A stretch of 64,000 nucleotides of DNA from Apteryx mantelli (GCF_036417845.1 NC_090020.1:42082425-42146424); one strand, 5' to 3'. Positions 13,430-27,400 are shown, numbered from the stretch's first letter. Program-made: numbers and translations. The notes: generated by a model not told the origin, from the letters alone.

Positions 13430-13930
13430 CAAGGTACTGATGCAACTGTGATACTTGTGGTATCTCTCCTCTGCCCCCCGTTTCTGCCTGGACTGACACG
13501 GCTCAGCCCCCCTGCTCCACCTGTACCTTTTCCCTTCCCTACCCTGTCGCTCTGCTTTCCAGGAAGGGGAGCATGCACCCTGCTGTACCAGGGGGAGCTT
13601 TCTGGATAACCCACTCGCTCTCCTGGCTCCAAAGTTAGCGGCAGCCTTCCCTCTCACCAGATGAGCAGAATTGCTTCACGGATGGATGAAACACGGGGGA
13701 TGCTGGAGGAAAGAGGCACCCAGGCTGCCCTAGGCCCCCTTTTTCAGGGGACAACTGGGAGAAAGGATGTTCCTCCCAGGGAAGAGGCTGGGCAGACGCA
13801 GGGCCCAGGCACCCAGTGGGGATGGCGAGGGGACTGCAGTCCTGCCTTAGCCACCGGGAACCCAGACGACCTCCCGCCCGTGGTGACATAAAAGTGTGAA
13901 ATACTGATACCAAAGGGCAGAAACTGCCAC
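13430..13930. other. GC-rich intronic segment, non-coding as far as seen
   Basis: About 500 bases markedly richer in G and C than the surroundings. They carry several overlapping open frames on both strands. The frames lack recognisable domains and are what stop-poor GC-rich DNA gives by chance. It could be an old retroposed fragment, a non-coding exon or a regulatory patch. Confidence 0.35.
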
Positions 13931-13959
13931 TCCTGTGAAGAGGTCAGATGGGGCTGCCC

Positions 13960-16900
13960 ATCACGAGCAGGCAATGCCCTGGATCAAGACTGCACACACC
14001 GCTTTCACCAAACTGGCAAAACACTCCGAAGGGTTACTGCTTTCTTTAAGTGCTTCCAAGAAAATACAAAGTCTCACTACTTCCAGATGAAGGCAAAACT
14101 ATTTTGAAAATTATGAGCAACTCAAATGGCAAAGAAAGGAAATTTACCAAAAATTGGCCAATAGTAGTCCTTTCTGTGCACGCTGTAAGACAGAGATTAT
14201 TTGATTATTTTGGGAAAAAAAACACCAAAAAACCCCACAAAACAATCCTTTCCTCCTTATTATTCACATTTTTTGGTGAATGACAATTAAAATCTTATTT
14301 TTCAAATTCAGTTGAATTGTAGCAATACAGACGCAATATAAGACAAATTATGACAGTTGGGTTTAATCAGTGTTGGGCTACATCTCCCTATCATGTCTTC
14401 AGAAGTCTGAGAAAATAAAACCAAATATTAAATACATATTTTCTACTTCCTGGTTAGCTTAAAACATTATGTCCTAAATGAAAGTACAAATGCTTTCACA
14501 TTCCCTATGAAAAAAGAGCAAGCAGGAATTACCACCACTCAGAACATTCCCAAATTACATTAAATAATGCTACTTAGGAGGTAAGAATTCCCTCAATGTT
14601 TTGATTAGCCAATGTTTTTTTCTCTCTAAGCAAAATTGAACAAGTCTCCATCATTTATCCATATCAGATATGAGATATTTGTCTTCCATGACATAACTCT
14701 GAAACTAAAATAACAGTATTAAAGAACACATTAACTGAAAGCAGCAAAACATCTTTTCTGTAGAAAGCTTATATATTCACTTAACTAAAAAGCTATTTCC
14801 TTCAAATTGGATTGTTTTATCCACACAAGCTTACTTGATCTCAGCTTAGTTGATTGTAGGTAGAAAGCAGCAGCAAATCTAGTAGATTCTAGAGAGGAAA
14901 AGCAGAGGTGAAATGTAGCATTATGAGGCCAGGCTACAAATATATTCGACTGTAAGCTAATGCGGTGCCTTCCCAAAACAGATCATTCCAACACCCACAT
15001 AACAAAATGTATTTTTAACATCAGAAAAAAGTCAACAGAACCTTACCTAACAGTAAACAGCGAACATGTTTGGGCAACATAATACTAAAGCTGTCATGTT
15101 TCCCTGTTTCCTGAGAGTTTGGTTCTATAATCCACTGTGGTTTTTCACTCCGCAGTTTATATTGTAAATGTGGACTGACCTTCAGGCTTGTGACCAAGTC
15201 AAGACCATTCTTCAGTGGACACTGCACAAGTAATCTAATTCCTTTTCAAACTCCCTAAGGAATTCAAACACAGCACTCTCCACAGGTAGATACCTGGAAT
15301 CCAGCAGGAGGTGAAGTATTCCTTGTATTAAACAAAACAAAACAGGGTATAAAAGAAAACTTCACTGCAATATCACAGGCAAGAAAAACACAAAAGGATA
15401 TTTATCTGATCAACAGTAACAAGACTTTTGACCCTAATGACTACATTAAAAAAAAAAATCCTACTTGTCAGAGAGGATTTTACCACATTTCTGGCATTTA
15501 TTCCAATACCAATCAGAAATAGATGAAATACAAACACTTAAAAGTGAATGTATACTGAACAGAAAAAATCTACTGCATTAAAATATACAAGCAGTTAAGG
15601 CTAATAAAATCTTTCTTAATATATTGCTGCTGTCTGGAGAAAAATGTTGCCAAAAAGATTAAAAGAAAAAGCAAAAAAGCTAGCTAACCAAAATGTGTAT
15701 TTTGTGTGTTATTTTGTGTGTATTTTGTGCTTAGTTTTTAAGAAGCATACAAACACACTCAGCATGAAGTGTTATAATTTTAAGAATAAGGTATCGCAAA
15801 TGTCAGTATGACACTACAAAGCTCCTTTGCAGACTCTATTGACAATACACAAAAAATGAGTAACTGTGGGGTATCAATTCTCCATTTGGTTTTCCAGTTC
15901 CTTTGAAATATGGTCTCTATCAGCGCTGACATTCCAAGAAGCATTACATATAAATGCTATCTCCTTTCTGTATTTTAAATACAGCTTAAAAGTTATTTGC
16001 AGAGCTATGGAGGTACATGGGCCAGTGTGCACAAGAGAAAAACGAAATAGCTCATAGTTAATAATGTTTGTGCTACAAAGATCTGAAAACAACTAAGAGA
16101 TTACTTTCATAATGTATCATATTTTGTAATGTATTTGAAGATCACAGAAACTCATACTCCTCTTATCTGATCTCCAACTAAGCACCGGTTATAGCTTTTT
16201 ACCAGATGGTTCCTAAATGAAATCAAAATTGAACTGGCTTTGAGATATTCAACACTGGCTGAAATATGAAATTTTCAAAATCTTTTAGTTCCAACCCTCA
16301 GTATAAAAAAAAAAAAACAACCTATTTCTACTCTGAATTTCTCTATTAGCACCTCCACATAATTTGATCTTTATCATCATCAGAAAAAAAAACCAATTCT
16401 TCATTCTCTCTTGAACAACCACCACCCACAGGCTTCATTCCAGAGGTGAAACTCCCAGACAACAAATTCCAGGGTGAAGCAGGCAGTGCCTTTCTGTCCA
16501 GAGTAAGGTGCCTCACTGGGAGAGGCACCGAGACCTCCTGCATGCCAGTATTTCCTGCTGAAGCTCAGGCCAGCCCTTCCTTAACCCACTGGTGGTTGTG
16601 AATTCCAGCTGAACTGGCCAACTCTCTTCGGGGGCCCAGGCATCCAACCCAGGGCTGTGTGCTGACATCCCTAGGTGCATTATTGGCATTTTCCTCTCCA
16701 GATCTCCTGTAGATATTAAAAAATCCTCCTTAAAATATAAACTAACAGAATTGATTTCACACAGTATCAGTACAGTAAAAACATGGTAGACACTGATACT
16801 ACAAATACCTATTCTAAAATGGGTTGTACATGGCAGTTAATTATTCACAGATGTTTTATACTAAAACTCAAACAAGACATAAATGTTATTTTGACTAAAT

Positions 16901-17400
16901 AAGACAAATGAAACTGTATGTATCCTGAGTAAATCTGCCAACCCTCAACAAATAAATAGTATCTGTTTCTGCACCAAACCAGAGAGCAGCTATTGATCAA
17001 AGCCTCTGATAAGCCTTCATCAAAAACAAGGCTAGTGATAATGTGAAAGATAAAGGCTAGGTAGTGACTGAAAATCAACAGTTGGCGTGTGAGAAGGCAC
17101 TTGCAAGACTCACGTCACTCACATATGTATTTCTACTTTTACATGCATTTTAGCAATTACAAAGTCGCTGGGGATCAGTTTCATTATGAAAATTAAGACA
17201 GTTATTTTTAGGGCAAAGGTTTGTTTTCAATGTTGACACTCAGTGAATATATTCAACAGTCTACCTCAAGCCTGTGCTATCATTCTAGTCTGTATAAACC
17301 TCAATTCATTATAAAATGAGACAGCAATATTAGACAACGGCCTGTCTGATACACAGTTCAGAAATATTCCAAAAACAACCACACTGCATCCACAGACAGT
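13960..17400. other. TNFAIP8 intronic sequence, no gene seen
   Basis: AT-rich DNA without recognisable exons. A TG/TTTG-type simple repeat lies at 15,692-15,730. Short open frames on both strands are unconvincing. Confidence 0.6.
15692..15730 (+). repeat. TGTGTATTTTG-type simple repeat
   Basis: Three imperfect copies of a TGTGT(T)ATTTTG unit in tandem. Confidence 0.7.
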
Positions 17401-17417
17401 AGTGCTCTCCAAATCAG

Positions 17418-17643
17418 GCAATGATGTCTCTTACAAGACAGGATTTGAGGCAGAAAGACAAAGAAATGTGAATGTGACTACGGAAAATGCAATGGGAGTA
17501 ACCTCCAGGGACTATTAAACAGCCTCCCTTTCTCCTTCAAATGAGTACTTATTCCTTCCTATTCACCATCAGTTTCTTCCAGGAGAAGCAGCAAAACATT
17601 TATTTGTGGGCTTGAAAGGCTCCCTTGTAAGAGACATCATTGC
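17418..17643. repeat. 226-bp element bounded by perfect 20-bp inverted repeats
   Basis: The left arm is 17,418-17,437 (GCAATGATGTCTCTTACAAG). The right arm is its exact reverse complement at 17,624-17,643. A 186-bp non-coding interior separates them, and similarity fades out on both sides of the arms. This is the shape of a short non-autonomous DNA transposon (MITE-like) or a long-loop hairpin. A clear target-site duplication was not found and the family was not recognised. Confidence 0.5.
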
Positions 17644-20529
17644 TTTAGATTAAGGTATCCTGTGGAACAGTATCTCTAATCAAAGGAAAATGGTTAAGGA
17701 ACCTAACTGAGGCCTGATAGGAAGACATAGTCTATCACTTGCATAGATTAATCCTGACTGGTGTTCCTCATAGTTCTGAGAAACCCACACATTTATGTGG
17801 CAGAAATAAACCAGATTACAAAATGAAAGAGGTTCAGGAACCAAGGCTGTCCCAGCATACTCCTGGTGACCATAAAAATTCTGGAATTCCTGAGCGTTTT
17901 TGAAGAAGAGATACCTCAGACTGAGGGAGAAGAAAAGCATCCAATTGTGATGCTGGCAACCAAATGCCTGGGAAGCAGAATAGCTTTTTTTAAAAAAAAA
18001 AACAAAAACAAAATGAAAGCTCAGCCTCAGGAGTTTCTTAATCCAAAATGTTCTACCTTCAACCTTGTTTCTTGACCTCTCTCGTGGTCCAGATCCTTAA
18101 CCAAATCTTGTAAGGTAACTGCCCAAAGGTCAATGACTTTCTTACACAGGAGAAAGATCTCATTAAAGTTTATGTGATACATTATAGTTGTTAACTGTCA
18201 ACATTGAAGCATGACAGTTGTTGATTCAATGAAAAAAAATGCAGGACATCACTCTTTAAGACTTGCAGCTCCTGCACAGAGGTATATGGAAATGCTGTAC
18301 CTTAACCATCCTGGTGTGCTCCCAAGCTGAGGAGAGCACTACATGCTGTCTGAATCTGGATGGATATTTCCCTAAAAACATTGTATTGCCTTGCACTGCT
18401 CAGAGAGAATTTAAAATCCTTGGCAGGATTGTGATCACAGGTATCATAAGGGATTGTAGACAACTTTGCAGCAATTTATGTGGAGTCTGGCATGAGATGT
18501 TATGTCAGTTGATGCCATCACATGTTTCACTACAGCTAGACAGGATGTTGTAACCATTAAAAGCGATGTTCAGGATCACACAGTTCCAAGTGAAATGGAA
18601 AATGTACAATCTGTGTCCAAACACAGAAGAGAGGAGGAAAAAACAGAGAAGCTCAAAACTTCTGGCATACATTCAAAGATGTTGTGGTGAGATAGATTTG
18701 GAGGCAAAGACAGGAAGATGGTCTACATCAGCAATAGCACCACTTCCTTTTCTGAATATCTGGATGGGTATGACTGGTTGTAATGTTAAATAACAGAGGC
18801 AAAGTTTGTGGTTCTAGAGAAGAAAAAATTCTATCTTAGCTTCTTTCAATGACTGTGCAGAAAACTTCCCAAGTATCTTATAGTCCTTGGCTTCATAAAG
18901 GAACAAGGGTGAAAAAAATCTCTAGTTCTCAAGTTGAAGATTTTTAACTACAGTCTGCTTGTTATAAGGAAATAAAGAGCTCTACCATCAAGAAATTCCT
19001 CTAAAGACAACAGAAGCAGTGTAAGTCCTTACTGTTGTGACTCCAGCGCCTCTTGCATTGAGAATCCAAATTAAGCATTTAGTCTCCTGAATATAAGCTG
19101 TTAGTGCTGAGAGAAGAGAGTATCAATTTACTGTGCTACTCTTAAGAATAGCTTAGAAATACAAGTTTTATCATAAGCACCAAGTTAAGCTGTCTATTAT
19201 TCTTCAGAGTCAAACAGCAATGAAGGAAATCAGTTCAAGACAGACAAAGAGGAAATCACTGAATTAAGAAGGAAAATCGTGTGAAACTTGTGTTTCCCAA
19301 GTATTTGATATAAATAGAATATGGAGACATTCACGGCTTCTGACATCCTGCAGCAGCCTACTACAATCTGTGTAGCAACGGGATACCAGGAGAAACCCTC
19401 AGAGCCTCCATCAGATTCTGCAGACTTGTCACCATACACTTCAGCAACTTGGGAAAGGCCCTCAGATCTTTCATGGCAGCAGCAGACATTGAAAGAGTAT
19501 GCTTAACTGAGCCTTAACTGAGGTGGCAGGGAGGATGCTATTTGAGATACCACTGTACTGCAGGGGATGGAGATCAAGAGCATGGTTACATCCCTTCTTG
19601 TCCCTGTGCAAGAAGAAGCATCTTGAGATGGCACAAATACAAATAAACTAATACTACAGAACAGCCTGACATCAAGCAACAAACTGATGTTGACAGATTG
19701 AGGCTGATGTACACAAATAGGGACCATCTAGAACTGATGGCACTGAATGCTGTGTGCACTGTTTGAAAATGTCACCAAAGAGACCTGAACGTTTCCCAAG
19801 ATTATACTTTTTTTGTGCTGATGCTTGAATAGCCATGGTCTCTGTTTCTGAGAACAATCCTCATTGATGGAGGATGAAATTCTAAGCTCACTTGTAGTAC
19901 GACATTGTGCCAGGGTTGGCTCCCCTATTATTACAATAATCATCAAAATGCCAAATACTGAGGTTACTCAGAATCTCAGGGACCTTTGGCTGCACACATT
20001 TTTTCTTTACATTTTCTCAAGTAGTTCTCTTCTTTCACCATTATCTGCGCGACTGACAGGATTTGCACAGAGATACTTTGCTATACCGTAGTCTGTGAGA
20101 TGGGATGGCCCAGAGTACTCAGCTTTCTAACTAAGTCTGATCTGCCCTTGAAAAAGCTGGACACTCTTCCCATAATGCAGACTTTTTTCTTCCTCCTCAT
20201 TATAGTGAAAGATCCAAAGTTGGCATCTCTCTGACACTGGCGAAAGAAACTGCCAAGAGGAAGGCTTTCCTTGGCACCCTTTCTTACCCTACATTTAAAC
20301 CTCAGAACACACTGGGCTCTTCATTAGGAGACACATCAGCTCACAGGACTAGAAACCTCACAGTTTCAAACTGGAGGGGTTAGCTGGGTGACTGAAAAAT
20401 TATGGTAATTAGGGAAGCATACAAGTAGCAGCTTTTGCCACTGGGAGCTTAAGAGGTTTTTAAAGGTCATCTTTGAGAAGAATTACATTTCATCCCAAAT
20501 GCTGCAAGTTTTCATCCCTTTAAATAATC

Positions 20530-20730
20530 ACTTAAGAACATAAGAACAGCTGTACCAGCTCAAAACAAAGGTCTATTTGGCCCAGCACTCTACCTTCAAC
20601 AATGGCCAAAAGCAGGAAGAGCACAAGACATACGGCAATACTGCCACCAAGCACTCTCCCAACAATTTGTAGCTCAGAAACCATCTGAGGCAGAGATGGC
20701 TTATAGATAATCACACAAAACACAGCAGAA
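20530..20730 (-). mobile_element. Old CR1-type LINE fragment (3' region)
   Basis: The plus strand reads AAGAACATAAGAACAGC, followed by phrases resembling 'caaaggtctatttggcccagc' and 'caacaatggccaaaagcagg'. These match the antisense of the 3' region of old amniote CR1/L3-type LINEs as I remember it. The copy is divergent and non-coding. The boundaries are approximate and the recognition is from pattern only. Confidence 0.6.
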
Positions 20731-21286
20731 TCTGAGCAAGCATTAGAGTTAATGAGAAATAATATAGTACATAAAAAAGAAAAATATAAAGAGGAACAAT
20801 CAGGAAAACATTTAAGACTTCATAAATCTGTAACTTAGGAAATACATTTCATAACTCATGAGGCTAAAGCTTTTAGCTTGTAGAACTAATGTCTAGATAA
20901 CAGAAAACAATGTCATATTGATCCATAAGAATTATGATGTTAACATAAAGAATTTATATGCAACATACTCATATATTTAAACATCAGTGCAACTATTTTC
21001 ATATTTTAAAATTATAAAATTCTTGCTGGATCCACACCCAATTATCAACTTATCTGCATTTCTTAAATATCACCCCTTATGAAATTCAACAGAACTATGT
21101 ATTATAGTACTAGTTTCAAAGTTATTAGGCTTCATGGAGAGGCACTTCATGATATATTTTAGTTTATTATAATCAAGGTTCCTAAAATATAGAAGTCACC
21201 TGTTTAAACTGTAAAAGTAAATCTGAAATTAGAACAAGTTATATTAATTAATATATAAATTTGTAAGATATTCAAAAGATCTACTT

Positions 21287-21841
21287 TTATTCCTTTATGT
21301 CAGAAAAAAGGAAGCTACCAAAAGGACTGTGGTCTTGTCTGTTTTTTTGTTTTAAAAAGAAAACTGGTCCACACACTATCATGATGTTATATATTAACTC
21401 AGTTTGTCCCAGGACTGTGCTGCAACTGTTGTGCCTATCTCTCCTAAATGCAGATGAAGTACCCTGAATTTCCACAACCTCAGCACACTGATCTTGCAAA
21501 TGCTTCTGAAAAGCTCCAACAACCTCTCTTGACAGATAACAAATGAACCTGGACCTATTCTGCTTGGATGTACTTTTTAGAAGCAGGATTGCAAAATAAC
21601 ACCACATCTCAAGGACTCTGCGGTATTTCACTGAGTTTCTACAATTCTTCCAGGATCCCAAAAGAGCTTTCGAAATCCCTGGAACAGATACATAGGTGGC
21701 CACCCATCCTACTCTGTCCTGTAGAGATTCTCCAAAGTCTTCAGTTGCTCCAGATGTCAAGCAAAACAATTTCACTGAAGAACTGATGCATCCAGAAAGC
21801 TTCCTTGTCAGAAGTTTCTTGGTAGACAGCACGTAAACCAA
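21287..21841 (-). other. 184-codon open frame of unknown nature
   Basis: This is the longest open frame outside the CpG island. I see no signal peptide, domain signature or related neighbour, and composition does not clearly differ from the intron. In AT-rich DNA an uninterrupted run of this length is somewhat unusual but possible by chance within 64 kb. It could be a remnant of an old retroelement or part of a non-coding transcript. It is not called as a gene. Confidence 0.15.
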
Positions 21842-24211
21842 CGGATTTCACCTGAACCTGAAACTGTGCTTCAGCTAGCTGCACTTGTGACTAAGACTCC
21901 AAAATGTATACTCTCATAGACTGAGCTGTGCTGGTTTACTGTCCCTCTACCGGAGGTTACCATGCCTCTAGCATAGGCAGCAGGACATACAGTTGTGCCA
22001 CAGCTGTCCCTCTTCACAGGTATCAGTGTCAGCCACTAATAAAGCTGGGTTTGCACAAAGATCCTGGGGTGTTACATGGAGTGGACAAAGTACTGGCACT
22101 TTTACAGTCCACCACCCTTATATGTTTTATCACAAGGTACTAAAACTTCTGCAGAATGGGGGTAAAGACTCCTTGAGAGGCGAAGGTAACACAAGCTGTA
22201 ACAGCTAAATCTGCCAGAACCCTGTCAGAGCCTTAATTTTTAGAGCGCTATAACTTGTTAAACAGTTTACAACTTTTCAGCTTCAATATATAAGCCATAT
22301 GGACCAAACATTCTGTTCATAAGGAGCAAACGTTAATCACAAAAAACTCTAAACAGCTTGTGAAAAATCTGCCTGTACTATTTCAGGACAGATCTCATAG
22401 GGCTTGTTAATTCAAGCTTTTAGATCAAACCTGGCTCACCTGTTATCAGTTTGGAGGATGGCACATATTTGTTTGCTTACATCTGAACCTATCTATGTAA
22501 ATATGTCCAAATCCTTCACAATAATAGACATGGCAAGAGCTATTCTACAGAGGGTTTGTATGGTCTACCCGATGCCTGTTTCTGAAGACCCAACTGGATC
22601 TCAGGTCTGATTCACAAAGCTCTTCATTGTTTCACTTGCATTTCTGCATTTTCTTTGAATTATGAGGCAGTCTGAAAGAAAGTTTTCATAATCCAGGAAA
22701 AGATTTAGGATACCACAGTACTATTTTCTTCTTTTTAAGAAGCACTCTTTAGATCATTTTCTTCATGAAAGAAGACATTATTCTTCTGCTTTTATACCAG
22801 AGTCACTGTAGTACTGGGCATCTTACACCAAATGACCTGTATTTCATCCTCATTTAATAAAGCCACAATGTGCAATGAAATCTCATTTGAACAATTACAG
22901 ATCTTGTTTTTTAAGATGTACACATATTATATATACATTTAACTACAATAAAGTTACCTTAATTTGGTGAAAGCCCACAACTAAACAGGTTTTCAAGCTA
23001 AAGTTGGTTTTGTGTTTGTTTTGCATACTCTTGCTTTTAAAAGAAAAGACATTGTGATTAATTGAAAATAATTACTTCTGGTTTTGATTTTAACAGACTG
23101 TTATTTGCTGCTGTATACAAAGCAGTACAGCATATTATATAATGGAAGATAGGTAGTAGTTCAAGCTCTTAGCAGAATGCAATGTCAGAGAGCTTATCCA
23201 CACCAACAGCAATAAATTTAATAGATTGGGAATAATATCACTTTTTCATATATTTTGAAAAAGAGACTGCATATCAGGATTAAGTACTGTCTGGTTTTCA
23301 TTCATTTTTAATATTTAAAATTTAAAAACCCCAGTGCATCCTTTATGTGCACTGACTTGTCACTTGCAAAGCAAAGCTATTACAATCAAGAGAAGAAACA
23401 ACTAAGCAAAGAAACAAAAAGAAACATTTAAGCAACTGCTAAAAAAGCCTATTTTAAAACATCTGCAGGGTTACTAGTATAAACATATGAATATTTTGGC
23501 ATACATATGTTTGTCAGCTACAGATTTACTTATTGCAATGACTACACATCAAAGCATTTGTCTAAAACACAATATATTCCTGTAAAATTAACACAGGTCG
23601 ACTGCAGATGCTATTTCGGCCCTTCTCATATATGTGCTGCAACACAACCCTGCCATTGCTGACTCTCTTGGACACTGTAGATATTCATAAGAGCATGCTA
23701 CAAAAATTAAAGCACAGGACATAGCCAAAGAAAGGCTAACATTAATGAAAAAATCTCAGCATCTAGCACCCCCTGCTTCTCGTACATCTATTCTACTACT
23801 GGATTACTTAGACATTCCTAGATCAAATGCCCTGCATTCCACAGTAAATCAGTCACTTTACTGTGGCAAGTTGTACTAAGAAATGCCAAATACTACAGCG
23901 GCACAGCATGCACTTTATGGATCACAAGTATTATTCAAGGGCAGCTTTTTTCTGATAGACAAGTTTACATTTAAGAAACAAAGGAAAGCTGTATTCAAAT
24001 ACTCAAAGCTCAAAACAAAAAAAACAGCCCTCATACTTTAAAATCTGAGTTAAAGAGAAATAAACAGGACCTTTCCTAAGATGATTTCAGAACCCAAATA
24101 GTCCACAACGTTTCCTGAAAAATTCTTGCAAACAGATGTTAATTATAATTTTGTTTATGGTAGGCTAAATAAAATACATCTGTTAAGTTAGGAAAACTGG
24201 AGAACGGCAAA

Positions 24212-24477
24212 GGGGAAAAGAAAACGGGGAAAAGAAAACGGGGAAAAGAAAACGGGGAAAAGAAAACGGGGAAAAGAAAACGGGGAAAAGAAAACGGGGA
24301 AAAGAAAACGGGGAAAAGAAAACGGGGAAAAGAAAACGGGGAAAAGAAAACGGGGAAAAGAAAACGGGGAAAAGAAAACGGGGAAAAGAAAACGGGGAAA
24401 AGAAAACGGGGAAAAGAAAACGGGGAAAAGAAAACGGGGAAAAGAAAACGGGGAAAAGAAAACGGGGAAAAGAAAAC
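24212..24477 (+). repeat. Minisatellite: 19 perfect copies of a 14-bp unit
   Basis: The unit GGGGAAAAGAAAAC repeats 19 times without a single mismatch over 266 bp. The right flank continues with GAAAT and the left flank contains the related phrase AGAACGGCAAAGG. Apart from one C per unit the plus strand is all purine. Such homogeneity indicates recent expansion or ongoing homogenisation, so length polymorphism is likely. It lies in the TNFAIP8 intron. Confidence 0.97.
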
Positions 24478-27400
24478 GAAATATAATTCAGAAATGATTA
24501 TCTCAAAAGTAGGTCACATGAAAATAACAAAATATCCTTCTCCAATGAGGTAAGTAATTTTCTAGAAGTCTAGTAGACTTCAGCAATCCAGACTCATACA
24601 GAATGCTATGAGTGAACGTTAGATGACAATTAGTGCATTGGTGGACAGTGGACTTACTAAAGGAGAATTGGTAACACAAAGGGTAAATATCAGGCTAAAA
24701 GAATGTTACTTCTAGAGTTTAGGTAAGGCTAAATCTTGCAACATATTCAAGCAACACTTCAGTAATAAATTTTGGCACAAAAGAATGCAAGAGTTTGTGT
24801 GATGCCTCACACGAAACAGAGAGGCATCCTCAACACAAAAAAACAAATCATGCAGAAAAAAGTGGATAGATCTGAGGAGGACTAATTTTAGTGAAATGGG
24901 ATTCATATTCATATTCCTAAGTGCAAAGTCAGACCCAGAGAGTCGTTTGTATGCATACTTTAAGCACTGCCTCCAAATGAGGCAGCTGCACCCTTCCCTG
25001 CCCTCGGACATGTTACAACTCTACCTCTTCCTCCCATCCCAGCCTGAGCGCTCCCAGTGACAGTGTGAGGATTTGTTTAGCTGTATGATGACCTGGATGG
25101 GGGAACTGATCCCCATAAAAAGTAAATTAGCTCAAAAAGAAATAAAAGACTAACCCATCTCCTGATCAAGCCCCTCAGTCTGATGAACATGAATGTTTCT
25201 GCTGACACAAGGAAGAAGGTAACATGAGCATGGGAGCAGGACTGAATGAAACTTTTGGCAGCCAAAGATGTGTGTGAAATTAGTGCTTACTTGTTTGAAT
25301 GTTTCAGTAAAGAGAGGATATCAATTGGAAACAACAGGAAAAGATCTTGTGACACAGGATCATATCTGCAGACAAAGGATGACACAGACACTTGGTATGT
25401 GATTAAACAATAAACCACTACTTTAACTCTTCTATAGAAATCTGTAAAAGGCATACATTGTGTGGCCTTAGGGTGCCTTGCTCAGGTCCAAAAATGGTTC
25501 CACTGATCTCTACTTTCTGTCCTGAGGTTGAAACTTTATCAGCTCACATCACAAGATTTCCTTCAGCTGTTCAGTCCTTGACTATAGCTACCAGTCCATC
25601 ACTGTATCTTCATCTATCATGCCTAATCCTTTGCTGTTTGATTACATGGGACCCCTGTATGTGGAATAACACTCATTTACTACACTTCTCCAAAAACATT
25701 GTGCTTGGATAGCCTATTTTTTAACTTAGATTGCCATTTCTTTCACTCAGACAGTAAGGGTGCTTGGTAAGTAAGAGACATATCACTCCTGAACAGCTTT
25801 TCCTAGGTACCCTGTATTTCTCAGTATCTACTCAGCCTGCACCCAAACCTGACAGCATTTTGACAATCTCAGGACCCAAATTCCTCCTTGCTACGACAGC
25901 GTCCCTAGTTTGGGTATCATTGCATCACACCTGCCTTGTTAACATTGCTGACTGACTCAACATCCCTTTGCATTTTAGGCTTCAAATCCACAGCAGTGAG
26001 ATTTCCTGGCAAGCTGGGCAAGGCTCACAGGCTGGGCTCTGGCTGCAGGATCGCTACCCCCAGTTGCCTGGGCTCCCACCAAAGCAGTCCTGCCTCAGCA
26101 CGTTTCCTTCTGCAGGCTCACATACCCTCTCCGTGGCCACTGCTCTGTTCATCAGGGCTCCTCAAAAAAGACAAAAAATGCTCAAAATCTTCACTATTCC
26201 TGACACTGACTGACACTTGAAATGGTGCATGGTACATTTTTTATTACATTTTAAAGTACTTTTTAATATTATTGAATGTGACTGAGCCTCCCTCCTGTTG
26301 ACTGGATATTAACTTTACTCAATTGGACCGTCACTCTCAAGCCAATTCTATCCTAGCAGCTACCTTGGTAGCACTCATTCAGAACAAACACTGTGACCAT
26401 TGAAGGTTAATTTCAAATGCCAAAGATCTCCCACTACTCTTCTATTAGCTCAAAATGATGAACCCTGTCAACCTTTTCTATTTAAGTGGTCTGTACCATT
26501 TGTGACATGCAGACAGTAAAGAGGCCAACCATGCTCTAGCTTTTTGCTTCATTCAGGACTCCATAGCCTTAAACACATGCCTGTGCTGAATTCACCCAGT
26601 ACAACCATTACTTCCATATCCCCTTGAGCTCTAAGAGTATCTGCTATACCACCACACATACTGCTCAGAGCAGCTTCAACAGGGAAGCAGGAAAAAGATT
26701 TTTTACCGCATGTTTGTTAATACTGTACATAACAACCTGACTGTCACACAGCCAGATGACCCTAACTGTTGCTGGTTAGTTTTCCCCGCTGTATCAAAAA
26801 TGCTACCACAGTACAAAGTCAGCTCCAGAGCCACTACGTCCCTCATAATGCCAAAGTAAGCCTATGTCTGTGGCACCTTGAAGCACTTGGTTTAGGAGCC
26901 CAGCAGTCTTTCTCCAGTAAGAAGGGAGAAAAGTATCATGAGAAGTAATTCCAGTAGAGATAGAACATCGTTTCTAACATGTATATACATATATAAAAAT
27001 ATGTATCTACACTAACTAGAGGTCCAGTTACCCCTGCCCAAAAAGGCAGAATTCAAACCAGCGGTAGTGCAAAGAAAGAGTGCAATAATCGAGGGGAAGG
27101 AGTGCCTGTCCTGTGAGGGAAGGCCAAAGAGTTTGGCACATTTACTCTTTTAACATGCAGGCTATGCAAGGGTTTCATTACAGACAATCATACATCAGTC
27201 TATCAGTACATTCAAGGGTTGAACGGAAAGAGTTATTTCAGCTCACAGGCAACACTGATATGAAAACAAGTGAGAACAGACTGGTTGCAAAATCAAACAA
27301 ATAAACCTTTAAACATTAGAAGCGCCAATTACTAGACCAATCTTCCGCCAGACGCAGAAGGTGCAAAAATCTAAACAGAATTAAAATGAGGTTTTATCAG

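Larger units (their letters stand above)
17650..24200. other. TNFAIP8 intronic sequence with one old CR1 fragment
   Basis: Intronic DNA, somewhat less AT-rich at 18.2-22.6 kb, with several medium open frames. The longest is 184 codons on the minus strand at 21,287-21,841. It has no recognised domain and no exon-like splice context. An old CR1-like fragment lies near 20.5-20.7 kb. Confidence 0.5.

Noticed and set aside
24212..24477. Reading the minisatellite as a CRISPR array or as an interferon-response element cluster
   Set aside because: The units are contiguous with no spacers. The GAAA half sites are one base apart, not the two-base spacing of the usual interferon-response motif.
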